From Lucinisca nassula (Eukaryota; Mollusca; Bivalvia; Lucinida; Lucinidae): 64,000 bases of DNA. The position numbers and the translations under genes are program-made. The DNA is taken from the NCBI GenBank assembly GCA_963580285.1, contig OY757026.1, forward strand, positions 65,287,396 through 65,351,395, given 5' to 3'. Shown here one piece after another: positions 34,793 through 44,598 of this stretch. The first letter of the stretch is position 1. Each line of letters starts with the position of its first letter. Under the pieces are notes generated by a model, which saw only the letters and a list, made by a program, of their open reading frames with translations, was not told where the DNA came from and ran no database searches.

Positions 34793-35010
34793 ACGGTGAC
34801 TGATCACAACAGCTCACCCAGAGCCTTCGGCTCAGGTGAGCTAACAAGTAAGATTTACCTCTGTAAACTCCAGTTTTAGTTTATAAAAGTCCGAATTATA
34901 AAGACATGTTTTCGTGCTGCAAATTCCTGTACTTAGTCTCTGATCAGAAGCCGCGATCTGCGTCACCCGTGACAGCTGGACCCGAGGATTATAATTGCTC
35001 TTCCCAGTGA

Positions 35011-35084
35011 ACAGCATGTATCATAGATTCAGGGACCACCGACCCACCAGTATTGTCAGTACTTTGATTTCTTGTCTTTTTCAG
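35011..35084 (+). other. Intron 3' end before exon copy B
   Basis: These 74 bases, running from the base after cccagtg to the cag at 35082-35084, are identical to those before exon copy A. They contain the polypyrimidine tract and acceptor. Copy B also retains an upstream MITE-A end at 34843-34912. Confidence 0.6.
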
Positions 35085-35273
35085 TTGCATGAAAAACAAT
35101 TGGAGAGTAAAATAGGAACCGTTGGGAATCTTTTTATTTACTATGAAGTTGGAAAGAATGGTCTGAAAAGATTAGTTCTGTGTAAAGTGAGTCGAGCCAA
35201 CAAAGATGCTGCATCGCTGAAAGACCCTTTTAAATCGTTGAAAGACATGAGTGTGATAGATTACACGGATTAA
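35085..35273 (+). CDS. 3'-terminal coding exon, copy B (unknown protein)
   Basis: An open frame of 62 codons plus taa. The peptide begins LHEKQLESK, shares GNLFIYYE and KNGLKR with copy A, then diverges (LVLCKVSRANKD) and ends with a longer tail, KDPFKSLKDMSVIDYTD. The tail contains an internal near-repeat (SLKD, SLKD) that explains the extra residues. The stop is followed at once by an aataaa hexamer overlapping it (taaataaaagg), though a real poly(A) site is normally further on. Of about 42 directly aligned codons, roughly 14 differ in amino acid and 5 only silently. Function is unknown; upstream exons are not seen. Confidence 0.52.
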   Translation: MHEKQLESKIGTVGNLFIYYEVGKNGLKRLVLCKVSRANKDAASLKDPFKSLKDMSVIDYTD

Positions 35274-36769
35274 ATAAAAGGTTAACGTAATTAACGTAAT
35301 TGGTCAATCTGTGTTTTCTTATAGACCCTGAAGGTTATCTGGAACATGACGTCAAATCGACTCTTCCATTATCAGAGGACATGACGTCAAATGGACTATC
35401 CACTGCACAGAGGACTACTAGCAGTCCACAATCTCTAACATGTCAAATGGAGGCGTACACTGTAAAAAAAAATTGAGTTTAGCTACACAAAACGCAGTGT
35501 TACATTTTATATCAAACGGGTGTTTGCTACACAGTTACACACTGTTGGGTGAAATGTTACACAAAAAAGAAATTATACCTTAAACCGTTATAAACACTAC
35601 ACATATTTTGGTGTAAAATGCGTAAATAAGTGTTAGGTGACACCCGGTGCTGCGTTTCTAAAATCCAGGCGTAAAGTTTTTGTGTTTAAGTGTAACGTTT
35701 CCTCGATTATTTCTACAGAAACTCTTCACTAGTTCGATGCTTCTAAGTGAATACAAAATGTGTTTATTTACACCAAACGCAGTGTTACATTTTATATCAA
35801 ACGGGTGTTTGCTACACAATTACACACTGTTGGGTGAAATGTTACACAATAAAGAAATGATACCTTAAACCGTTATAAACACTACACACATTTTTGGTAT
35901 AAAATGCGTAGATAAGTGTTAGGTGACACTCGGTGCTGCGTTTCTATAATCTAGGCGTAAAGTTTTTATGTTTAAGCATAACGTTTCCTCGATTATTTCT
36001 AAAGAAACTCTATACTAGTTCGATGCTTTTAAGTGAATACAAAATGTGTTTATTTACACCAAACGCAGCGTCACATTTTTTATTAAAGGGGTGTTAATTG
36101 CATCATCACACATTTATTCGCGAGAAGTTACACGATGAAAAAAGGATACCTTAACCCGTAATGCTCTTTTCTGAAGTTTGGTGGAAAATGCGTATATCGG
36201 TGTTAGATAACACTCGGTGTTGAATTTCTAAAACCCGGGCGTAAAGTTTTTGTGTCCCAGTGTAACGTATATTTGCCTTTTTCTATACTAAGTAGGTGCG
36301 TTTAATTTAAGAAAACAAAACGTGTTTAGATACACCAAACGCAGTGTTACATTTTGCACTGAGCAAGCGTTTATTTCATCATCACACAGTTTTTGTGCAA
36401 TGCTACCCGATGAAGAAAAGATACCTTAAACAGTAATTACTATTTCTCAAAAGTTGGTGTATAATGCATAATCAGCGTTAGGTGACAATCGGTGCTGAAT
36501 TTCTAAAATCCGAGAGTATTATTAATATTATTTGTTCAAATGTAAGGTTTCCTTGACTTTATCTACCAAAACGCTACCCTGGTTTGGTGCGTATAAGTTA
36601 TAAAAAGAAGAAAAAAAAACGTGTTAAGTTGCACCAAACGCAGCGTGATATTTTATGAAACAGGTGTAAATTTCACCATCACACATCTTTTGGTGAGAAG
36701 TTACACGATGAAGAAAAGATTCCTTAACCCGTAATGCTTTTTTCTGAAGTTTGGTGTAAAATGCGTGCA

Positions 36770-37305
36770 TCATGTAAACACGTCTATATAATTTTGAGCC
36801 CCTCCAACCCCACTTTTATATAGTAAAACTGGTGTTTGCAGGGGTAAACATTATTTTTCTTATTTTTGATTTAAACATAGGTTGTGGGTATAGTAGTAGT
36901 GGCAGATAAGATTGACTAGGCGGAGCTATTCAGGTGTTGTTAATATATGTCAAATTCGCTGCGTCCACCAGAAGATTCGGTAGAGTGCCTTTCGCACGCT
37001 TTCTACAAGCGAACGAAATGGTCATATACGCCACAGCTATGCTTGTGTTACAATTGAATTCACACAATCGGGTGACTTGGTTTACCTTTTTGTTAATGGA
37101 ATATTCCTAAGGTAGGTACAAACGAAAGCTCCACCTAGTCAATCTTATCTGCGACTACTATACTCTATAGAGGCGGTTCTATCGAGCACCCCCAACCTAT
37201 GTTTGGAGTAAAAATAAGGAAACTGTCACAGTTTTTCATCTTATAATTTACTGTTTTTTGGCATTAAAATTTGCAATGTAATTGCATAGGCATTTTTCCG
37301 TAATG
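36770..37305. mobile_element. Foldback MITE-A, copy d (interrupted)
   Basis: The left end catgtaaacacgtctatata and right end ggcatttttccgtaatg match MITE-A. The palindromic core is split after gttgtgggta by MITE-B, and its other half (gaggcggttctatcgagcac) follows. Confidence 0.8.
36891..37160. mobile_element. MITE-B (Tc1/mariner-type), copy 1
   Basis: The terminal repeat (cagataagattgactaggcg inside tagtagt) is present at both ends in inverted orientation. The 2 bp TA target duplication lies at 36889-36890 and 37161-37162; excising the element restores the MITE-A sequence gggtactc. Copy 2 at 44599-44861 is almost the same throughout. Confidence 0.88.
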
Positions 37306-37326
37306 AATCGGTGTAAGGGAACACTT

Positions 37327-37606
37327 ATCGTCAGCCTCGATAGCGCAGTGGTTAGCGCGTTCGACTAATGATCGAAAGGTTGTGCGTTCGAATCCGCCAC
37401 CGGTATCGAGGTGTGTCCTTGGGCTAGACACGTAATGACACTGCCCCACTCCACCCAGGTGTAAATGGGTAGCAGTGGTGTGAAAGCCATTGCCTCTCTC
37501 TCTCTCGCGCGCGTGAAAACACCCGGAATGAGTGTTCGAGAGCGATTCAATAAGCTTGAAGCTTTCATCGCAATCGAACTAAGATAAATTAGTATAAACT
37601 AAAACT
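37327..37606 (+). mobile_element. tRNA-derived SINE in the array
   Basis: The head gcctcgatagcgcagtggtt (A-box) and ttgtgcgttcgaatccgcc (B-box) is followed by a body with ccttgggctagacacgtaat and cacccaggtgtaaatgggta, a domain seen in several molluscan and metazoan SINE families. The tail is taaactaaaactaa. The target duplication aagg(g/t)aacactt (37315-37326, 37607-37618) belongs to the array unit. The copy looks complete. Confidence 0.85.
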
Positions 37607-37954
37607 AAGGTAACACTTGGTGTTGAATTTCTAAAATCTGGGCGTAAAGATTTTGTGTCCCAGTGTTACGATTCTTTGGCTTTTTCTATAGAAATTTAAC
37701 ACTAATTATGTGCGTTTAATTAAAGAAAAAACGTGTTTAGTTACACTAAACGCATTGTTACATTTTGTATTGAGCAAGCGTTTATTACATCATCACACAT
37801 TTTTTGTGCAATGTTACACGTTGAAGAAAAGATACCTTGAACCGTATTGATTATTATTCAAAAACTGGTGTAAAATGCATTATCAGTGTTAGATGACATT
37901 CGGTGCTGAATTTCTAAAATCCGAGAGTTATAGAGGATATTTAATTTTTATGTT

Positions 37955-38085
37955 TAAGATCGAATTTTATTTCATCGAATGAACACCAAAACTTGTATTT
38001 TCACGAGTGGCGTAGCCATGAGTAAAAATATCAGTTTTGGTGTTCATGAGTGAAATAAAATTTCATCTGGCTCTGAAAAAAATAA
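37955..38085. repeat. Inverted repeat with ACGAGTGGCG loop
   Basis: Arms ttttatttcatcgaatgaac and complement, with accaaaac inside, surround tttcacgagtggcgtagcc. Related to 2991-3063. Confidence 0.65.
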
Positions 38086-39100
38086 ATTTTCTGTTTCTTA
38101 CATGCTTCATAAAGGCAATATTGGCGTCGCTCACTAACGGTGAAAATTGTCTTTGTTCCAGGTCATTTCGCGTCAATTAAGTGGTGTCCAACGTGTTTAG
38201 TGGGTGTAATATTGGGTGTAAGCTGAAAGTTTGCACCTGAGAAGTAACCTGGGATGGTATTATTATGAATGAATATTGAAATAATTGAGATAGCAGTTTC
38301 TCAAAGAAGTTGTGGGCTGGTCTAACGTCGCGCGACAAAATACGTGACGTCAGCGTCGAAAAATGACGTCATTAACGTCCTCATCACGCAAGAACGGCCT
38401 AAGAGTCAATAAGAACACAGTTCATTAATTTTCAGTCATCTGACAAAGATAAAACTGAATGCAGAATTGGATTTGAAGGACAAAAAGTAGTCCCAAACAG
38501 TGAAAAATAAAAATCGTATATTCACTGCTTGAAACAATGAAAATATCGATTTATATTTCACTGATAAATCTGTATCATTCATTGTAAAGCATGTAAGAAG
38601 TGTTTAGTTTCATCAAACACAGTGTTATATCTTATTAAGCTTGTGTTAATTTCACATTAGAGTTTGAAGACTCTTTTTAGTGTGATGCTACACGATGAAA
38701 AAATGATACCTTAAACCGTAATGTTTGGCGTAAAGTGCATAAATCAGTGCAAGGTGACTTCTAAAGTCTGGGCGTAACATTTGTTTGTTCAAGTATAACG
38801 TTTATTTGACTATATATATACGTTACGATAGTTCTTTACTTACATTAAAACTCTGCTGGTGTTAAAAAAACACAATAGGTGGCGAGCGATAGTCCTAACC
38901 CAAACTGTAGTGTAACATTTCTAAAGCAGTATCAAATCTGGGAGATATTTACACTTTTCAGCGTGTACATCGTAGTACGTTATTGTCAAAATGCTCCAAA
39001 CACAATGCAACGACTATAATTAAATCTTATTTGGGTTTTAATTTGCACAATAGTGGGACGATACTGTTATTCTTGATGTTACATGGAATTCAACGCGATA

Positions 39101-39453
39101 CAGTAGAACTTCGATGGCTCGAACACTGATGGCTCGTGTACCATGGATGAGTCGAACCCATTCTTGAGCCCCTAGCGAAATCCTCTACATAAGAAATAGT
39201 GCGGGATAATTAAGGAGATATTTGTCTTATATCTTGTAAATGTATGCTGTGTGTACTCATTAGAATCGCCTCGATGAGGCGATTCTAATGAGTACACACA
39301 GCATACATATTCATTAAAGAACACCGAAAAGATGTCTAAAAAGTACCTCGCTATGCCTCCTGACAGTAACCTCAATGGCTCGAACTACCGCTGTCTCGAA
39401 CAAATTTTCATGGCCCCAAAGGGGTTCGAGCCATTGAAGTTCGACTGTATAAC
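39101..39453. mobile_element. MITE-E with pogo/Tigger-like ends
   Basis: The TIRs start tacagtagaacttcgatggc and, at the right, the complement of gccattgaagttcgactgta. The TA target site and cagt(a/c)gaac... ends fit pogo/Tigger-type non-autonomous elements. The centre is a palindrome (gtactcattagaatcgcctc and complement) that matches the core of MITE-A although the outer parts differ. It sits inside the mariner coding sequence. Confidence 0.8.
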
Positions 39454-39454
39454 G

Positions 39455-39757
39455 TTTTTAGAAGATGAAGCCATGTCTGGATGCCTACCGGGTGCCACCG
39501 ACAAAAGAAATGTATAAGAAGGTTCTGGATCTGATATACTCTGATAGACGAATTCAGGTGGAAGAAATAGTGCAGGCGATTGGCGTTTCACATGGTAGCG
39601 TGTCAACAGTCTTAAATGATCGTTTAGGTATGCGCGAGCTAACAGCCCGTTGGGTCCCCAAATCCCTTACCGATGAGCAAATGGCAACCAGAGCATCAGC
39701 ATGCAGCGCCTTGTTGATGCGTTTTAGGTCAAAATGATTTTCTCTTGCGACTGGTAA
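39455..39757 (+). mobile_element. mariner transposase, N-terminal HTH part (broken)
   Basis: First clear part of a mariner-type (DDD) transposase that would cut and paste the element at TA sites. It reads FLEDEAMSGCLPGATDKRNV, which corresponds to the D-E-R-S-G-R-P linker. After a frameshift come DRRIQVEEIVQAIGVSHGSV, the second helix-turn-helix, and GMRELTARWVPKSLTDEQ, the conserved WVP(R/H)-L block. The frame then shifts again (NDFLLRLV) and is cut by an insertion at RLV. Upstream sequence at 39045-39100 may hold more of the N-terminus, but MITE-E and decay obscure it. Confidence 0.85.
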
Positions 39758-40995
39758 GACTCTTGATTGTAGATGTTTTACGAGATGGAATGGGAAACCT
39801 CTCTGGTGCTTATGCACATCAAAATTATTTTAGTAGGTATATGGCAAGGCGGTGCGAGTGAAATATTTTAGGTGAAATACGGTAGGCAAAATGTGCTGCT
39901 CCATGCACAAGTCATGCACATATGATACGATGTATGCATGAGTGGTTTGTGGAGATTTTTTTTTTACCATACAGTTAGCCGCTATAAGGCTGGTTTCTAT
40001 AAAATTTGCCGAAAAATCGCCAACCGTCAAATTATGCCATATATAATTTTCATTCTGGTCACGATGTTGTGAGTGTTCTTTTTGACGGGAGTCATACCAT
40101 TGATTTGTAGGGACAGTTCATTATTTTTCCCTATGGGAAATACTATTTGAACGCAAATCCATTACCTACCCGATTTTTGCTATCTGCCTATGATTGTGGA
40201 CGGTATCTTCACCTCGCCACGATTTTAGCGAGCTAATATGAGTATGCGTGATTTTCCGGTAGTATTCATAGATATAAAACCCTGAAAAACGAACACTATT
40301 CAGCAGCAGGTCAAGTGCTAACGAATGCACACAACATAGTGACGGGGACAACGAAAGTATATTAATAGGCACAACAATGTGTGGTGACCTGCTGCTCCCT
40401 GCAACATAGGAGCAAGTACTGGTACGACGCCATCGGTTTCGAGTTCAGCAAGAGCGGACTAAACCAATAGCAGACCGTCGAGACCATAAGAAACAGGTCG
40501 TGGAAAACGATCTGGAATCGATTTACCGAAGAAGTTACCGGGACTTCAAGTTCGGATGGATACCAATAGATAAATGATATAAATCAACTGGTGGTTGACA
40601 ATAAGGTCAACAAACTAGTGTTCAGCAGTGCACAAGAAATGGTTCACCCTGTGGTTCACCCTAAGTGAACGTTTAATCTGGCCAGTCGCGTTTTGTGTTT
40701 CTTTTTCTTGTTTTATTGTTGTTTTTGTTATTTGCTTCTGTAGACATTCACGCCACCCCGTTCCGAGCACAGAACATTGTTTTGCCTTCGGGGCGGACGT
40801 CGTGAGTGGGCTGCAGAAGCAAATAAATGTGAATTTTTGTGTTAGTATTGTTGTATTATAGGTACTGTAAATAATTCATGTCATTCATTTGATATCTTTC
40901 TTGTGCCTTACCCCACAGCTGCCCGTACACCTGTCAGAGATCACGCTCGGTTGTCTTGTCAGCATGGGGGTTTGCGGGACGCCGTAAGCCCACAT
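39758..40995 (+). mobile_element. LTR-like element, intronless copy
   Basis: Interrupts the mariner between RLV and DE(T/I); the flanks share gtaa (39754-39757 and 40996-40999). It contains a TATA box (gatataaaaccctg near 40271) followed by gaacactattcagcagcagg. It ends ...ggtttgcgggacgccgtaag then cccaca. A homologue at 52816-55239 carries a 1311 bp block with perfect intron borders at the position equivalent to 40368/40369. Across that junction agcagcaggtca can pair with tgacctgctgct. No coding sequence was found. A solo LTR is the best guess; start and end are approximate. Confidence 0.6.
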
Positions 40996-41509
40996 GTAAC
41001 AAGATGAGATTTGAGTTCATTATTATGAGCCAGAGGATATAGGTCAGAGTCGTCAGTGGGTATCGTAGGGCCTGGGTCCCGAGCCAAAGAAGTTCAAAAC
41101 GCACAGTCTGCTGGAAGATGATGGCAACTGTATTTTTGGACGCAAGGGGCGTTATTATGTTGGAATATTATCCAAGAGTAGTACAATAACTGGAGTGTAC
41201 TATGCAGACTTGCTAGACCACCTGAGAACCGCCATCCGTGAAAAATGCCGAGGTAAACTCTTAAAAGGTGTTTTGCTGCAACAGGACAACGCGAGAGTCC
41301 ACACTAGTACTTTGCAAAGTTACAATGAATGCTGTAGAGCGAAACGGGTATGAATTAATACCACATCCTGCCTATTTGCCTGGCCTAGCTCTTAGTGACT
41401 TCTTATTACCAAAGTTGAAAAAGGATATCCGTGGACGTCATTTCCGGTCTGACGAAGAATTCGTGACAAATTTGAGGTGTGGGTCAATTCAAAGGACCCT
41501 GATTTTTAT
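40996..41509 (+). mobile_element. mariner transposase, catalytic part (broken)
   Basis: Resumes as gatgagatttgagttcat, reading DE..VHYYEPE, where mariners have the first catalytic Asp in DETW. Next come QSRQWV, PKKFK, and MATVFLDARGVIMLEYYP in a shifted frame. ITGVYYADLLDHLRTAIREK and GVLLQQDNARVHTS hold the second catalytic Asp. After another frameshift the reading is VTMNAVERNGYELIPHPAY and ALSDF, which has the third Asp. KLKKDIRGRHFRSDEEFVTN follows. The usual SPDLAPSD is LPGLALSD here, but the last Asp is kept. Frameshifts make it inactive. Confidence 0.9.
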
Positions 41510-43268
41510 AGCCCCGCTTTGAAAAAGTGGGGCTATATTGGATTTGCCATGTCCTTCTGTCATTCCGTGATTCCGTTAATTTGTGTTGGCTCCATAACTT
41601 TGTATCTGCTTAACATATTTTCATGAAACTTCACACAAATGTTAAACACCATAAGACAATGTGCAGAGCGAAGGAATTATAACTGTGGATTGCCTACTTT
41701 TGGAGTTATTGCCCTTTGAACATTTTCCGTAATTCCGTAATTCCGTAATTCCGTAATTCCGTGATTCCGTTAATTTGTGTTGGCTCCATAACTTTGTATC
41801 TGCTTAACATATTTTCATGAAACTTCACACAAATGTTAAACACCATAAGACAATGTGCAGAGCGAAGGAATTATAACTGTGGATTGCCTACTTTTGGAGT
41901 TATTGCCCTTTGAACATTGAAAAATGGCAATTTTAATTGTGTCCGCTTCATAACTCGAAAACCGTTTGAGATATTTTTAGGAAACTTCACACAAATGTTA
42001 AGCACTATGAGACGATGTGCAGAGCGCAGGAACCATAACTCTGCATTGCTTATTTTTGGAGTTATTGCCCTTTGAACATTGAAAAATGGCAATTTTAATT
42101 GTGTCCGCTTCATAACTCGAAAACCGTTTGAGATATTTTTAGGAAACTTCACACAAATGTTAAGCACTATGAGACGATGTGCAGAGCGCAGGAACCATAA
42201 CTCTGCATTGCTTATTTTTGGAGTTATTGCCCTTTGAACATTGAAAAATGGCAATTTTAACAGTGTCCGCTTCATAACTCGAAAACCGTTTGAGATAATT
42301 TCATGAAACTTCACACAAATGTTAAGCACTATGAGACAATGTGCAGAGCGCAAGAACCATAACTCTGGTTTTCGTATTTTCTGTGTGTCTGTCTGTGTGT
42401 CTGTCTGTGTCTGTTAACAATTTTCGTGTCCGCTCCATAACTTTAAAACCCATTCACATATTTTCATGAAACTTCACACAAACATTAAACACCATGAGAT
42501 GGTGTGCAGAGTGCAGGAACCATAACTCTGGATTGCCTAATTTTTGAGTTATTTCCCTTTGAATATTGAAAAATATCAATTTTAGCCGTCTTTGCTCGAT
42601 AACTCAAAAACCGTTTGAGATAATTTTATGAAACTTCACACAAATGTAAAGCACCATATTACGTGTGCAGAGCGCAGGAACCCAAACTCTGGATTGTCTA
42701 CTTTTTCAGTTATAGGCTTTTGAATATTAAAAAATGGCAATTTTAACTATGTCCGCTCCATAACCGTTTCTGATATTTTCATGAAACTTCAAATAAATGA
42801 AAAGCACCTTGAGATGATGTGCAGAGTGCAGGAACCATAACTCTGGTTTGCCTACTTTAGGAGTTATTGCCCTTTGAACATTTAAAAAGGCAATTTTGAC
42901 TGTGTCGGCTCCATATCTCACAAACCATTTGAGATATTTTCATGACACTTCACACAAGTGTAAAGCACCATGAGACAATGTGCAGAGCGCAGGAACCCTG
43001 ACTCTGATTTGCCTACTTTAGGAGTTATTACCCTTTGAACATTGAAAAATGGAAGATGAAATTTAGTATAAACATGGACATTCTGGTAATGTATCATGCT
43101 CATTGAAATGAGGGACAAGGGCTCACAACTCTTAGAGTTTTTCCAGATAATGTAAAATTTTCAACAGTTATTTCTTGTTCATAACTGTTTTTTTCTGCAG
43201 CTTAAATAACTTTCTTCTCTGACAGCGCTGAAGCGGGGCTATAGTCAGATCCTCTGACAGCTCTTGTT
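41510..43268 (+). mobile_element. HINE-2 element (tandem core, hairpin ends) in mariner
   Basis: The 5' end is a hairpin, agccccgctttg...gtggggct. Near the 3' end aagcggggct, the inverted partner, is followed by a second hairpin (gtcagatcctctgac) and the terminus agctcttgtt. The core is about ten units of roughly 155 bases (caattttaa, taactcgaaaaccgtttgag, aaacttcacacaaatgtta, gtgcagagcgcaggaacc). Units at 41920-42250 are nearly identical. The plan is the same as HINE-1 although the sequence differs. The mariner frame resumes directly after it. Confidence 0.85.
41725..41770. repeat. (CCGTAATT)n short tandem repeat
   Basis: Five or so copies of ccgtaatt or ccgtgatt inside HINE-2. Confidence 0.85.
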
Positions 43269-43404
43269 TATGTTCTGGGCTGATGGCACTTGAACACCGT
43301 TGGTGTAAGTTCATTACATTAGAAGGCAATTACATACAAAAGAAGAGGTGGATCTCAACCGGAAATAAGTTAGGCCTGTTACTTATTGACTTGCCCTCGT
43401 ATCA
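43269..43404 (+). mobile_element. mariner transposase C-terminus and right end
   Basis: Reads ALEHRWCKFITLEGNYIQKK then RWISTG, the mariner C-terminal signature, in frame order with the part before HINE-2. The terminal repeat ttattgacttgccctcgta ends at about 43400, complementary in type to the end at 6807. The left mariner end is not identifiable. Confidence 0.88.
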
Positions 43405-43405
43405 A

Positions 43406-43558
43406 ATGCTTACTATCCCATTCTTAGAATAATGTAGTTGTGTCAGAGGTCCTTAGTGTTTGTTTGTTCAAGAAGAAAGTTCTTCTTGAAGAACCACACA
43501 CTGAGGACCCCTAACACAACTACATGGATGCACATTATTCTAAGAATGGGAGAGCATC
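43406..43558. repeat. Foldback repeat
   Basis: The arm cattcttagaataatgtagt (then tgtgtcagaggtcctta) pairs with its complement ending attctaagaatggg. It starts directly after the mariner right end. Confidence 0.75.
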
Positions 43559-43837
43559 TGTTGGAAAGAAGTAACTACATGTAGCAGTTACTTCTTTGAA
43601 ACTGAGAGTATGGCTGAGCTACTAGAAAAAAAAGATAAATGTCTCATATGAAAAGGAACAGGGATTGTATAAGCTTAGACTCTTGTACAAAGGTGAGTGT
43701 AAAGGGTGATACCAGTATACCAGCAGATGACCTTATCATCACCCCATCCTATCACTCTTCATACGGCAAACATCCTTCACTGAGTATTGTGTGATCAACT
43801 AGGTGCTGCAGACATCACCTCAATTAAAAAATAAAAA

Positions 43838-43930
43838 CCAGGGGGCATGGGTTCGATTCCAGGCTTTAAACTTTCGGATGAGTCTGAATGACTTTAGATG
43901 TACGTGGGATGTAAAACCCAAACACACATA
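43838..43930 (+). mobile_element. SINE fragment (GTGA-tail family)
   Basis: Contains gggttcgattccaggcttta, a B-box with downstream body, and gtgggatgtaaaacccaaac. The tRNA head is replaced. Confidence 0.55.
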
Positions 43931-44039
43931 CACAAAATATTATCAAATTTTATGCCCCGTTGAAAAATGTAGTAAACTTTTCATTTCCAGCAAACGCGTT
44001 CTACAGGATACATCCCAATTAGACTGAAACTCAATTTAA

Positions 44040-44210
44040 GAAATAGATCAGCTCTAACTGTGATTTGTTGAGTAATAAATCACAGTTTGGAGGTCAGTTG
44101 TAAAGTAGACAAATCACGAGCGCGTAGCGCGCGTGATTTGTCTACTTACAACTGACCGACAAACTGTGATTTATTACCAAACAAATCACTGGCTAGAGCT
44201 GATCTATTTC
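44040..44210. repeat. Large palindrome
   Basis: Arms of about 80 bases, from gaaatagatcagctcta through aataaatcacagttt to gtagacaaatcacg, meet at the centre gagcgcgtagcgcgc. Small mismatches only. Confidence 0.85.
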
Positions 44211-44598
44211 GATTCTAACACGCTGAAAATCGGCAATAATGTTGTTGTTTCCTTCAAAATCTCACAACTTTTCGCCATTGTTAGAAGAAATCCCGCTTAA
44301 ATTATCGACTGAAACACATGCATTTATATCCTTTTCTAACGTTTTCGATGGGAGAAAATGACGTTACACCGTCTAGCGTCAAGGAAATCGACTAGTGACG
44401 TCATAAATTTGCAGTTTTTAATGTTTTAATGACGTCACCCGTCACGCTCTCCCTTGCCACGATTTGTTGTAGAATAAAACACAGTTATTTTCCATTGCCT
44501 ATATAGGCGTTTTGTGTTAGAATTATTGTTAGACCATGGCGTGGAGCAGTGCATATTATATTGAGGTGACAGCAGTACACCAAACTTTAGCAGAGTTA
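44211..44598. other. No recognisable feature
   Basis: Several isolated ACGTCA or TGACGT motifs near 44350-44440; no gene or repeat unit identified. Confidence 0.4.

Larger units (their letters stand above)
33055..34842 (-). mobile_element. HINE-1 (pearl-like) element, copy 3
   Basis: A reverse-oriented copy with both ends. The 3' end complement (aacaagaggaccatgatggt, then cgctcacctga) is at 33055, and the 5' hairpin agctcacccag...tcaggtgagct is at 34811-34842. It is shorter than copy 2, with fewer tandem units and a GC-rich gacggacgacgacg stretch near 34750. Two V-SINEs are nested in it. It sits at an A/T-run within MITE-A copy c. Confidence 0.85.
35455..38968. repeat. Tandem-array element with GTGTAA/TTACAC units
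   Basis: Starts with gtacactgtaaaaaa and ends near cttttcagcgtgtac, which are inverted partners. The interior is at least seven imperfect units of about 290 bases with landmarks accaaacgcagtgttacatt, acaccaaaa, aaaatgcgta and gtaacgtttcctcg. Units lie near 35480, 35770, 36060, 36340, 36640, 37620 and 38600. Two MITEs and a SINE interrupt it (36770-37606), and a diverged stretch with a foldback lies at 37930-38580. The ends fit a non-autonomous DNA element whose core expanded. A different array with ttacacc motifs is at 51640-52535. Confidence 0.7.

Noticed and set aside
34599..34879. Poly-Arg and poly-Asp frames
   Set aside because: Come from the acg repeat at the HINE-1 end.
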